From Oscheius dolichura (Eukaryota > Nematoda > Chromadorea > Rhabditida > Rhabditidae): 64,000 nt of DNA. Location: positions 10,562,001-10,626,000 of the forward strand of contig OW051493.1 in the NCBI GenBank assembly GCA_932521035.1, written 5' to 3'. The position numbers and the translations under genes were made by a program. The notes below the pieces were generated by a model. That model did not search any database. It was not told the DNA's origin and worked only from the letters and a program-made list of their open reading frames with translations. Positions within the stretch are counted from its first letter, which is position 1. Each line of letters opens with the position of its first letter. This document shows, one piece after another, positions 22,501 to 33,720 of this stretch.

Positions 22501-24700
22501 GAAAGAGCCTTCCGTTTTTAGCTTGTGGACACGAAGGAGCCTTCCGTTTTTAGCTGGTGGCTTCAAAAAGAGCGTTCCGTTTTTAGCTGGTGGACACGAA
22601 GGAGCATTCCGTTTTTAGCTGGTGGACACGAAGGAGCATTCGGTTTTTAGCTGGTGGACACGAAAGAGCCTTCCGTTTTTAGCTGGTGGACACGAAGGAG
22701 CATTCGGTTTTTAGCTGGTGGACACGAAGGAGCATTCCGTTTATAGCTGGTGGACACGAAAGAGCCTTCCGTTTTTAGCTTGTGGACACGAAGGAGCCTT
22801 CCGTTTTTAGCTGGTGGCTTCAAAAAGAGCGTTCCGTTTTTAGCTGGTGGACACGAAGGAGCATTCCGTTTTTAGCTGGTGGACACGAAGGAGCATTCCG
22901 TTTATAGCTGGTGGACACGAAAGAGCCTTCCGTTTTTAGCTTGTGGACACGAAGGAGCATTCCGTTTTTAGCTGGTGGACACGAAGGAGCATTCCGTTTA
23001 TAGCTGGTGGACACGAAAGAGCCTTCCGTTTTTAGCTGGTGGCTTCAAAAAGAGCGTTCCGTTTTTAGCTGGTGGACACGAAGGAGCATTCCGTTTTTAG
23101 CTGGTGGACACGAAGGAGCATTCCGTTTATAGCTGGTGGACACGAAGGAGCATTCCGTTTTTAGCTGGTGGACACGAAGGAGCATTCCGTTTTTAGCTGG
23201 TGGACACGAAGGAGCATTCCGTTTATAGCTGGTGGACACGAAAGAGCCTTCCGTTTTTAGCTTGTGGACACGAAGGAGCCTTCCGTTTTTAGCTGGTGGC
23301 TTCAAAAAGAGCGTTCCGTTTATAGCTGGTGGACACGAAGGAGCCTTCCGTTTTTAGCTGGTGGACACGAAGGAGCATTCCGTTTATAGCTGGTGGACAC
23401 GAAGGAGCATTCCGTTTATAGCTGGTGGACACGAAGGAGCATTCCGTTTTTAGCTGGTGGACACGAAGGAGCATTCGGTTTTTAGCTGGTGGACACGAAA
23501 GAGCCTTCCGTTTTTAGCTGGTGGCTTCAAAAAGAGCGTTCCGTTTTTAGCTGGTGGACACGAAGGAGCATTCCGTTTTTAGCTGGTGGACACGAAGGAG
23601 CATTCGGTTTTTAGCTGGTGGACACGAAAGAGCCTTCCGTTTTTAGCTGGAGGCTTCAAAAAGAGCGTTCCGTTTTTAGCTGGTGGACGCGAAGGAGCAT
23701 TCCGTTTTTAGCTGGTGGACACGAAGGAGCATTCCGTTTTTAGCTGGTGGACACGAAGGAGCATTCCGTTTATAGCTGGTGGACACGAAGGAGCATTCCG
23801 TTTATAGCTGGTGGACACGAAGGAGCATTCCGTTTATAGCTGGTGGACACGAAGGAGCATTCCGTTTTTAGCTGGTGGACACGAAGGAGCATTCCGTTTT
23901 TAGCTGGTGGACACGAAGGAGCATTCCGTTTATAGCTGGTGGACACGAAGGAGCATTCGGTTTTTAGCTGGTGGACACGAAGGAGCCTTCCGTTTTTAGC
24001 TGGTGGCTTCAAAAAGAGCGTTCCGTTTTTAGCTGGTGGACGCGAAGGAGCATTCCGTTTTTAGCTGGTGGACACGAAGGAGCATTCCGTTTATAGCTGG
24101 TGGACACGAAGGAGCATTCCGTTTATAGCTGGTGGACACGAAGGAGCATTCCGTTTATAGCTGGTGGACACGAAGGAGCATTCCGTTTATAGCTGGTGGA
24201 CACGAAGGAGCATTCCGTTTTTAGCTGGTGGCTTCAAAAAGGGCGTTCCGTTTTTAGCTGGTGGACACGAAGGAGCATTCCGTTTATAGCTGGTGGACAC
24301 GAAGGAGCATTCCGTTTTTAGCTGGTGGACACGAAGGAGCATTCGGTTTTTAGCTGGTGGACACGAAAGAGCCTTCCGTTTTTAGCTGGTGGCTTCAAAA
24401 AGAGCGTTCCGTTTTTAGCTGGTGGACGCGAAGGAGCATTCCGTTTTTAGCTGGTGGACACGAAGGAGCATTCCGTTTTTAGCTGGTGGCTTCAAAAAGG
24501 GCGTTCCGTTTTTAGCTGGTGGACACGAAGGAGCATTCGGTTTTTAGCTGGTGGACACGAAAGAGCCTTCCGCTTTTAGCTGGTGGCTTCAAAAAGAGCG
24601 TTCCGTTTTTAGCTGGTGGACACGAAGGAGCATTCGGTTTTTAGCTGGTGGACACGAAAGAGCCTTCCGTTTTTAGCTGGTGGCTTCAAAAAGAGCGTTC
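19506..24700. repeat. Array B, block repeated at a 1639-bp offset
   Basis: A block of about 1.2 kb from near 21.0 kb recurs 1639 bp downstream: the GCTGGAGGCTTC marker at 22007 has its copy at 23646, and AGCTTGTGG and GACGCGAAGG units keep the same spacing. The GCTGGAGG marker also occurs at 20271 and 20689, 418 bp apart. A six-unit P motif with TTTATAG recurs at 514-bp spacing near 19.4 and 19.9 kb. CATTCGG units are usually followed by an AAAGAGCC unit throughout this stretch. Confidence 0.8.
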
Positions 24701-24901
24701 CGTTTTTAGCTGGTGGCTTCAAAAAGAGCGTTCCGTTTTTAGCTGGTGGACACGAAGGAGCATTCCGTTTTTAGCTGGTGGACACGAAGTAGCATTCCGT
24801 TTTTAGCTGGTGGACACGAAGGAGCATTCCGTTTATAGCTGGTGGACACGAAGGAGCATTCCGTTTATAGCTGGTGGACACGAAAGAGCCTTCCGTTTTT
24901 A

Positions 24902-25000
24902 GCTGGTGGCTTCAAAAAGAGCGTTCCGTTTTTAGCTGGTGGCTTCAAAAAGAGCGTTCCGTTTTTAGCTGGTGGCTTCAAAAAGAGCGTTCCGTTTTTA
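24902..25000. repeat. Run of three consecutive Q units
   Basis: Three 33-bp Q units occur in a row, flanked by P units. Because 33 is divisible by 3, the plus strand stays open across them, encoding an 11-residue period (FKKSVPFLAGG) with no sign of being a gene. Confidence 0.85.
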
Positions 25001-25933
25001 GCTGGTGGACACGAAGGAGCATTCCGTTTTTAGCTGGTGGACACGAAGGAGCATTCCGTTTTTAGCTGGTGGACACGAAGGAGCATTCCGTTTATAGCTG
25101 GTGGACACGAAGGAGCATTCCGTTTATAGCTGGTGGACACGAAGGAGCATTCCGTTTATAGCTGGTGGACACGAAGGAGCATTCCGTTTTTAGCTGGTGG
25201 ACACGAAGGAGCATTCCGGTTTTTAGCTGGTGGACACGAAGGAGCATTCGGTTTTTAGCTGGTGGACACGAAAGAGCCTTCCGTTTTTAGCTGGTGGCTT
25301 CAAAAAGAGCGTTCCGTTTTTAGCTGGTGGACACGAAGGAGCATTCCGTTTTTAGCTGGTGGACACGAAGGAGCATTCGGTTTATAGCTGGTGGACACGA
25401 AGGAGCATTCCGTTTTTAGCTGGTGGACACGAAGGAGCATTCCGTTTATAGCTGGTGGACACGAAGGAGCATTCCGTTTTTAGCTGGTGGCTTCAAAAAG
25501 AGCGTTCCGTTTTTAGCTGGTGGACACGAAGGAGCATTCCGTTTTTAGCTGGTGGCTTCAAAAAGAGCGTTCCGTTTTTAGCTGGTGGACACGAAGGAGC
25601 ATTCCGTTTATAGCTGGTGGACACGAAGGAGCATTCCGTTTTTAGCTGGTGGACACGAAGGAGCATTCCGTTTTTAGCTGGTGGACACGAAGGAGCATTC
25701 CGTTTTTAGCTGGTGGCTTCAAAAAGAGCGTTCCGTTTTTAGCTGGTGGACACGAAGGAGCATTCCGTTTTTAGCTGGTGGACACGAAGGAGCATTCCGT
25801 TTATAGCTGGTGGACACGAAGGAGCATTCCGTTTTTAGCTGGTGGACACGAAGAAGCATTCCGTTTTTAGCTGGTGGACACGAAGGAGCATTCGGTTTTT
25901 AGCTGGTGGACACGAAAGAGCCTTCCGTTTTTA

Positions 25934-26425
25934 GCTGGTGGCTTCAAAAAGAGCGTTCCGTTTTTAGCTGGTGGCTTCAAAAAGAGCGTTCCGTTTTTAG
26001 CTGGTGGCTTCAAAAAGAGCGTTCCGTTTTTAGCTGGTGGCTTCAAAAAGAGCATTCCGTTTTTAGCTGGTGGCTTCAAAAAGAGCATTCCGTTTTTAGC
26101 TGGTGGCTTCAAAAAGAGCATTCCGTTTTTAGCTGGTGGACACGAAGGAGCATTCCGTTTTTAGCTGGTGGACACGAAGGAGCATTCGGTTTTTAGCTGG
26201 TGGACACGAAAGAGCCTTCCGTTTTTAGCTGGTGGCTTCAAAAAGAGCGTTCCGTTTTTAGCTGGTGGCTTCAAAAAGAGCGTTCCGTTTTTAGCTGGTG
26301 GCTTCAAAAAGAGCGTTCCGTTTTTAGCTGGTGGCTTCAAAAAGAGCATTCCGTTTTTAGCTGGTGGCTTCAAAAAGAGCCTTCCGTTTTTAGCTGGTGG
26401 CTTCAAAAAGAGCATTCCGTTTTTA
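25934..26425. repeat. Two six-unit Q runs separated by three P units
   Basis: 25934-26131 and 26228-26425 are each six consecutive 33-bp Q units (198 bp). The first has three GAGCGTTCC then three GAGCATTCC units; the second has three GAGCGTTCC, one GAGCATTCC, one GAGCCTTCC and one GAGCATTCC. Between them lie P units including CATTCGG and AAAGAGCC forms. This pair is the source or copy of the pair at 27293-27784. Confidence 0.9.
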
Positions 26426-27292
26426 GCTGGTGGACACGAAGGAGCATTCCGTTTATAGCTGGTGGACACGAAGGAGCCTTCCGTTTTTAGCTGGTGGCTT
26501 CAAAAAGAGCGTTCCGTTTTTAGCTGGTGGACACGAAGGAGCCTTCCGTTTTTAGCTGGTGGACACGAAGGAGCCTTCCGTTTTTAGCTGGTGGACACGA
26601 AGGAGCATTCGGTTTTTAGCTGGTGGACACGAAGGAGCATTCCGTTTTTAGCTGGTGGACACGAAGGAGCCTTCCGTTTTTAGCTGGTGGACACGAAGGA
26701 GCATTCCGTTTATAGCTGGTGGACACGAAGGAGCATTCCGTTTTTAGCTGGTGGACACGAAGGAGCATTCCGTTTATAGCTGGTGGACACGAAGGAGCAT
26801 TCCGTTTTTAGCTGGTGGACACGAAGGAGCATTCCGTTTTTAGCTGGTGGACACGAAGGAGCATTCGGTTTTTAGCTGGTGGACACGAAGGAGCATTCCG
26901 TTTTTAGCTGGTGGACACGAAGGAGCATTCCGTTTATAGCTGGTGGACACGAAGGAGCATTCCGTTTTTAGCTGGTGGCTTCAAAAAGAGCGTTCCGTTT
27001 TTAGCTGGTGGACACGAAGGAGCATTCCGTTTTTAGCTGGTGGCTTCAAAAAGAGCATTCCGTTTATAGCTGGTGGACACGAAGGAGCCTTCCGTTTTTA
27101 GCTGGTGGACACGAAGGAGCATTCCGTTTATAGCTGGTGGACACGAAGGAGCATTCCGTTTTTAGCTGGTGGACACGAAGGAGCATTCCGTTTTTAGCTG
27201 GTGGACACGAAGGAGCATTCCGTTTTTAGCTGGTGGACACGAAGGAGCATTCGGTTTTTAGCTGGTGGACACGAAAGAGCCTTCCGTTTTTA

Positions 27293-27784
27293 GCTGGTGG
27301 CTTCAAAAAGAGCGTTCCGTTTTTAGCTGGTGGCTTCAAAAAGAGCGTTCCGTTTTTAGCTGGTGGCTTCAAAAAGAGCGTTCCGTTTTTAGCTGGTGGC
27401 TTCAAAAAGAGCGTTCCGTTTTTAGCTGGTGGCTTCAAAAAGAGCATTCCGTTTTTAGCTGGTGGCTTCAAAAAGAGCATTCCGTTTTTAGCTGGTGGCT
27501 TCAAAAAGAGCATTCCGTTTTTAGCTGGTGGACACGAAGGAGCATTCCGTTTTTAGCTGGTGGACACGAAGGAGCATTCGGTTTTTAGCTGGTGGACACG
27601 AAAGAGCCTTCCGTTTTTAGCTGGTGGCTTCAAAAAGAGCGTTCCGTTTTTAGCTGGTGGCTACAAAAAGAGCGTTCCGTTTTTAGCTGGTGGCTTCAAA
27701 AAGAGCGTTCCGTTTTTAGCTGGTGGCTTCAAAAAGAGCATTCCGTTTTTAGCTGGTGGCTTCAAAAAGAGCCTTCCGTTTTTA
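27293..27784. repeat. Seven-unit and five-unit Q runs, copy of the 25.9-kb pair
   Basis: 27293-27523 has seven Q units and 27620-27784 has five. Flanks match the pair at 25934-26425 at an offset of 1359 bp, and the offset is 1392 bp between the runs. One Q unit has therefore been gained in the first run and one lost in the second, leaving the total unchanged. A CTACAAAAAG unit near 27661 is a rare Q variant. Confidence 0.88.
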
Positions 27785-28499
27785 GCTGGTGGACACGAAG
27801 GAGCATTCCGTTTATAGCTGGTGGACACGAAGGAGCCTTCCGTTTTTAGCTGGTGGCTTCAAAAAGAGCGTTCCGTTTTTAGCTGGTGGACACGAAGGAG
27901 CCTTCCGTTTTTAGCTGGTGGACACGAAGGAGCCTTCCGTTTTTAGCTGGTGGACACGAAGGAGCATTCGGTTTTTAGCTGGTGGACACGAAGGAGCATT
28001 CCGTTTTTAGCTGGTGGACACGAAGGAGCCTTCCGTTTTTAGCTGGTGGACACGAAGGAGCATTTCGTTTATAGCTGGTGGACACGAAGGAGCATTCCGT
28101 TTTTAGCTGGTGGACACGAAGGAGCATTCCGTTTATAGCTGGTGGACACGAAGGAGCATTCCGTTTTTAGCTGGTGGACACGAAGGAGCATTCCGTTTTT
28201 AGCTGGTGGACACGAAGGAGCATTCGGTTTTTAGCTGGTGGACACGAAGGAGCATTCGGTTTTTAGCTGGTGGACACGAAAGAGCCTTCCGTTTTTAGCT
28301 GGTGGACACGAAGGAGCGTTCCGTTTATAGCTGGTGGACACGAAGGAGCATTCCGTTTATAGTTGGTGGACACGAAGGAGCATTCCGTTTTTAGCTGGTG
28401 GACACGAAGGAGCATTCCGTTTATAGCTGGTGGACACGAAGGAGCATTCCGTTTATAGCTGGTGGACACGAAGGAGCATTCCGTTTTTAGCTGGTGGAC

Positions 28500-31400
28500 A
28501 CGAAAGAGCATTCCGTTTTTAGCTGGTGGACACGAAGGAGCATTCCGTTTTTAGCTGGTGGACACGAAGGAGCCTTCCGTTTTTAGCTGGTGGCTTCAAA
28601 AAGAGCGTTCCGTTTTTAGCTGGTGGACACGAAGGAGCCTTCCGTTTTTAGCTGGTGGCTTCAAAAAGAGCGTTCCGTTTTTAGCTGGTGGACACGAAGG
28701 AGCCTTCTGTTTTTAGCTGGTGGCTTCAAAAAGAGCGTTCCGTTTTTAGCTGGTGGACACGAAGGAGCATTCCGTTTTTAGCTGGTGGACACGAAGGAGC
28801 ATTCCGTTTATAGCTGGTGGACACGAAGGAGCATTCGGTTTTTAGCTGGTGGACACGAAAGAGCATTCCGTTTTTAGCTGGTGGCTTCAAAAAGAGCGTT
28901 CCTTTTTTAGCTGGTGGACACGAAAGAGCATTCCGTTTTTAGCTGGTGGCTTCAAAAAGAGCGTTCCGTTTTTAGCTGGTGGACACGAAGGAGCCTTCCG
29001 TTTTTAGCTGGTGGCTTCAAAAAGAGCGTTCCGTTTTTAGCTGGTGGACACGAAGGAGCCTTCCGTTTTTAGCTGGTGGCTTCAAAAAGAGCGTTCCGTT
29101 TTTAGCTGGTGGACACGAAGGAGCATTCCGTTTTTAGCTGGTGGACACGAAGGAGCATTCCGTTTTTAGCTGGTGGACACGAAGGAGCATTCCGTTTATA
29201 GCTGGTGGACACGAAGGAGCATTCCGTTTTTAGCTGGTGGACACGAAGGAGCATTCCGTTTTTAGCTGGTGGACACGAAGGAGCCTTCCGTTTTTAGCTG
29301 GTGGCTTCAAAAAGAGCGTTCCGTTTTTAGCTGGTGGACACGAAGGAGCATTCCGTTTATAGCTGGTGGACACGAAGGAGCATTCCGTTTTTAGCTGGTG
29401 GACACGAAGGAGCATTCCGTTTTTAGCTGGTGGACACGAAGGAGCATTCCGTTTTTAGCTGGTGGACACGAAGGAGCATTCCGTTTATAGCTGGTGGACA
29501 CGAAGGAGCATTCCGTTTTTAGCTGGTGGACACGAAGGAGCATTCCGTTTTTAGCTGGTGGACACGAAGGAGCCTTCCGTTTTTAGCTGGTGGCTTCAAA
29601 AAGAGCGTTCCGTTTTTAGCTGGTGGACACGAAGGAGCATTCCGTTTATAGCTGGTGGACACGAAGGAGCATTCCGTTTTTAGCTGGTGGACACGAAGGA
29701 GCATTCCGTTTTTAGCTGGTGGACACGAAGGAGCCTTCCGTTTTTAGCTGGTGGCTTCAAAAAGAGCGTTCCGTTTTTAGCTGGTGGACACGAAGGAGCA
29801 TTCCGTTTTTAGCTGGTGGACACGAAGGAGCATTCCGTTTTTAGCTGGTGGACACGAAGGAGCATTCCGTTTTTAGCTGGTGGACACGAAGGAGCATTCC
29901 GTTTATAGCTGGTGGACACGAAGGAGCCTTCCGTTTTTAGCTGGTGGACACGAAGGAGCATTCCGTTTTTAGCTGGTGGACACGAAGGAGCATTCCGTTT
30001 ATAGCTGGTGGACACGAAGGAGCATTCCGTTTATAGCTGGTGGACACGAAGGAGCATTCCGTTTTTAGCTGGTGGACACGAAGGAGCATTCCGTTTATAG
30101 CTGGTGGACACGAAGGAGCATTCGGTTTTTAGCTGGTGGACACGAAGGAGCATTCGGTTTTTAGCTGGTGGACACGAAGGAGCATTCCGTTTCTAGCTGG
30201 TGGCTTCAAAAAGAGCGTTCCTTTTTTAGCTGGTGGACACGAAGAAGCATTCGGTTTTTAGCTGGTGGACACGAAGGAGCATTCGGTTTTTAGCTGGTGG
30301 ACACGAAAGAGCCTTCCGTTTTTAGCTGGTGGCTTCAAAAAGAGCGTTCCGTTTTTAGCTGGTGGCTTCAAAAAGAGCGTTCCGTTTTTAGCTGGTGGAC
30401 ACGAAGGAGCATTCCGTTTCTAGCTGGTGGCTTCAAAAAGAGCGTTCCTTTTTTAGCTGGTGGACACGAAGGAGCATTCCGTTTATAGCTGGTGGACACG
30501 AAGGAGCATTCCGTTTTTAGCTGGTGGACACGAAGGAGCATTCCGTTTTTAGCTGGTGGACACGAAGGAGCATTCCGTTTATAGCTGGTGGACACGAAGG
30601 AGCATTCCGTTTTTAGCTGGTGGACACGAAGGAGCATTCCGTTTTTAGCTGGTGGACACGAAGGAGCCTTCCGTTTTTAGCTGGTGGACACGAAGGAGCC
30701 TTCCGTTTTTAGCTGGTGGCTTCAAAAAGAGCGTTCCGTTTTTAGCTGGTGGACACGAAGGAGCATTCCGTTTTTAGCTGGTGGACACGAAGGAGCATTC
30801 CGTTTTTAGCTGGTGGACACGAAGGAGCCTTCCGTTTTTAGCTGGTGGCTTCAAAAAGAGCGTTCCGTTTTTAGCTGGTGGACACGAAGGAGCATTCCGT
30901 TTTTAGCTGGTGGACACGAAGGAGCATTCCGTTTTTAGCTGGTGGACACGAAGGAGCATTCCGTTTTTAGCTGGTGGACACGAAGGAGCCTTCCGTTTTT
31001 AGCTGGTGGCTTCAAAAAGAGCGTTCCGTTTTTAGCTGGTGGACACGAAGGAGCATTCCGTTTTTAGCTGGTGGACACGAAGGAGCCTTCCGTTTTTAGC
31101 TGGTGGCTTCAAAAAGAGCGTTCCGTTTTTAGCTGGTGGACACGAAGGAGCATTCGGTTTTTAGCTGGTGGACACGAAGGAGCATTCGGTTTTTAGCTGG
31201 TGGACACGAAAGAGCCTTCCGTTTTTAGCTGGTGGCTTCAAAAAGAGCGTTCCGTTTTTAGCTGGTGGACACGAAGGAGCATTCCGTTTTTAGCTGGTGG
31301 ACACGAAGGAGCATTCCGTTTTTAGCTGGTGGCTTCAAAAAGAGCGTTCCGTTTTTAGCTGGTGGACACGAAGGAGCATACCGTTTTTAGCTGGTGGACA

Positions 31401-33720
31401 CGAAGGAGCATTCCGTTTATAGCTGGTGGACACGAAGGAGCCTTCCGTTTTTAGCTGGTGGACACGAAGGAGCGTTCCGTTTTTAGCTGGTGGACACGAA
31501 GGAGCATACCGTTTTTAGCTGGTGGACACGAAGGAGCATTCCGTTTATAGCTGGTGGACACGAAGGAGCCTTCCGTTTTTAGCTGGTGGCTTCAAAAAGA
31601 GCGTTCCGTTTTTAGCTGGTGGACACGAAGGAGCCTTCCGTTTTTAGCTGGTGGCTTCAAAAAGAGCGTTCCGTTTTTAGCTGGTGGACACGAAGGAGCA
31701 TTCCGTTTATAGCTGGTGGACACGAAGGAGCATTCCGTTTTTAGCTGGTGGACACGAAGAAGCATTCCGTTTTTAGCTGGTGGACACGAAGGAGCGTTCC
31801 GTTTTTAGCTGGTGGACACGAAGGAGCATTCGGTTTTTAGCTGGTGGACACGAAGGAGCCTTCCGTTTTTAGCTGGTGGCTTCAAAAAGAGCGTTCCGTT
31901 TTTAGCTGGTGGACACGAAGGAGCCTTCCGTTTTTAGCTGGTGGCTTCAAAAAGAGCGTTCCGTTTTTAGCTGGTGGACACGAAGGAGCCTTCCGTTTTT
32001 AGCTGGTGGCTTCAAAAAGAGCGTTCCGTTTTTAGCTGGTGGACACGAAGGAGCATTCCGTTTTTAGCTGGTGGACACGAAGGAGCATTCCGTTTATAGC
32101 TGGTGGACACGAAGGAGCATTCGGTTTTTAGCTGGTGGACACGAAAGAGCATTCCGTTTTTAGCTGGTGGCTTCAAAAAGAGCGTTCCTTTTTTAGCTGG
32201 TGGACACGAAAGAGCATTCCGTTTTTAGCTGGTGGCTTCAAAAAGAGCGTTCCGTTTTTAGCTGGTGGACACGAAGGAGCCTTCCGTTTATAGCTGGTGG
32301 CTTCAAAAAGAGCGTTCCGTTTTTAGCTGGTGGACACGAAGGAGCCTTCCGTTTTTAGCTGGTGGCTTCAAAAAGAGCGTTCCGTTTTTAGCTGGTGGAC
32401 ACGAAGGAGCATTCCGTTTTTAGCTGGTGGACACGAAGGAGCATTCCGTTTTTAGCTGGTGGACACGAAGGAGCATTCCGTTTATAGCTGGTGGACACGA
32501 AGGAGCATTCCGTTTATAGCTGGTGGACACGAAGGAGCATTCCGTTTTTAGCTGGTGGACACGAAGGAGCATTCCGTTTTTAGCTGGTGGACACGAAGGA
32601 GCCTTCCGTTTTTAGCTGGTGGCTTCAAAAAGAGCGTTCCGTTTTTAGCTGGTGGACACGAAGGAGCATTCCGTTTTTAGCTGGTGGACACGAAGGAGCA
32701 TTCCGTTTTTAGCTGGTGGACACGAAGGAGCATTCCGTTTTTAGCTGGTGGACACGAAGGAGCATTCCGTTTATAGCTGGTGGACACGAAGGAGCCTTCC
32801 GTTTTTAGCTGGTGGACACGAAGGAGCATTCCGTTTTTAGCTGGTGGACACGAAGGAGCATTCCGTTTATAGCTGGTGGACACGAAGGAGCATTCCGTTT
32901 ATAGCTGGTGGACACGAAGGAGCATTCCGTTTTTAGCTGGTGGACACGAAGGAGCATTCCGTTTATAGCTGGTGGACACGAAGGAGCATTCGGTTTTTAG
33001 CTGGTGGACACGAAGGAGCATTCGGTTTTTAGCTGGTGGACACGAAGGAGCATTCCGTTTCTAGCTGGTGGCTTCAAAAAGAGCGTTCCTTTTTTAGCTG
33101 GTGGACACGAAGAAGCATTCGGTTTTTAGCTGGTGGACACGAAGGAGCATTCGGTTTTTAGCTGGTGGACACGAAAGAGCCTTCCGTTTTTAGCTGGTGG
33201 CTTCAAAAAGAGCGTTCCGTTTTTAGCTGGTGGCTTCAAAAAGAGCGTTCCGTTTTTAGCTGGTGGACACGAAGGAGCATTCCGTTTCTAGCTGGTGGCT
33301 TCAAAAAGAGCGTTCCTTTTTTAGCTGGTGGACACGAAGGAGCATTCGGTTTTTAGCTGGTGGACACGAAGGAGCATTCGGTTTTTAGCTGGTGGACACG
33401 AAGGAGCATTCCGTTTCTAGCTGGTGGCTTCAAAAAGAGCGTTCCTTTTTTAGCTGGTGGACACGAAGAAGCATTCGGTTTTTAGCTGGTGGACACGAAG
33501 GAGCATTCGGTTTTTAGCTGGTGGACACGAAAGAGCCTTCCGTTTTTAGCTGGTGGCTTCAAAAAGAGCGTTCCGTTTTTAGCTGGTGGCTTCAAAAAGA
33601 GCGTTCCGTTTTTAGCTGGTGGACACGAAGGAGCATTCCGTTTCTAGCTGGTGGCTTCAAAAAGAGCGTTCCTTTTTTAGCTGGTGGACACGAAGGAGCA
33701 TTCGGTTTTTAGCTGGTGGA
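28500..33720. repeat. Array B, 289-, 356- and 2868-bp offset copies
   Basis: A nine-unit block near 29.23 kb is repeated 289 bp later near 29.52 kb. A block around 29.8-30.5 kb recurs at an offset of 2868 bp (32.68-33.36 kb), tracked by the GAAGAAGCATTCGG marker at 30241 and 33109. The latter is repeated again 356 bp on at 33465. TTTCTAG followed by a Q unit ending GTTCCTTTTTTAG is a linked pair that marks these copies. Confidence 0.8.
31300..31850. repeat. Block with GAGCATACC units, repeated 5960 bp downstream
   Basis: Two GAGCATACC units (31371 and 31503 areas) with the intervening P order recur near 37331 and 37463, an offset of 5960 bp. Further single copies of GAGCATACC units lie near 36018, 52784, 55296, 57101, 57197, 58611, 61575 and 61702, so this variant spread widely in the right half. 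Confidence 0.75.
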
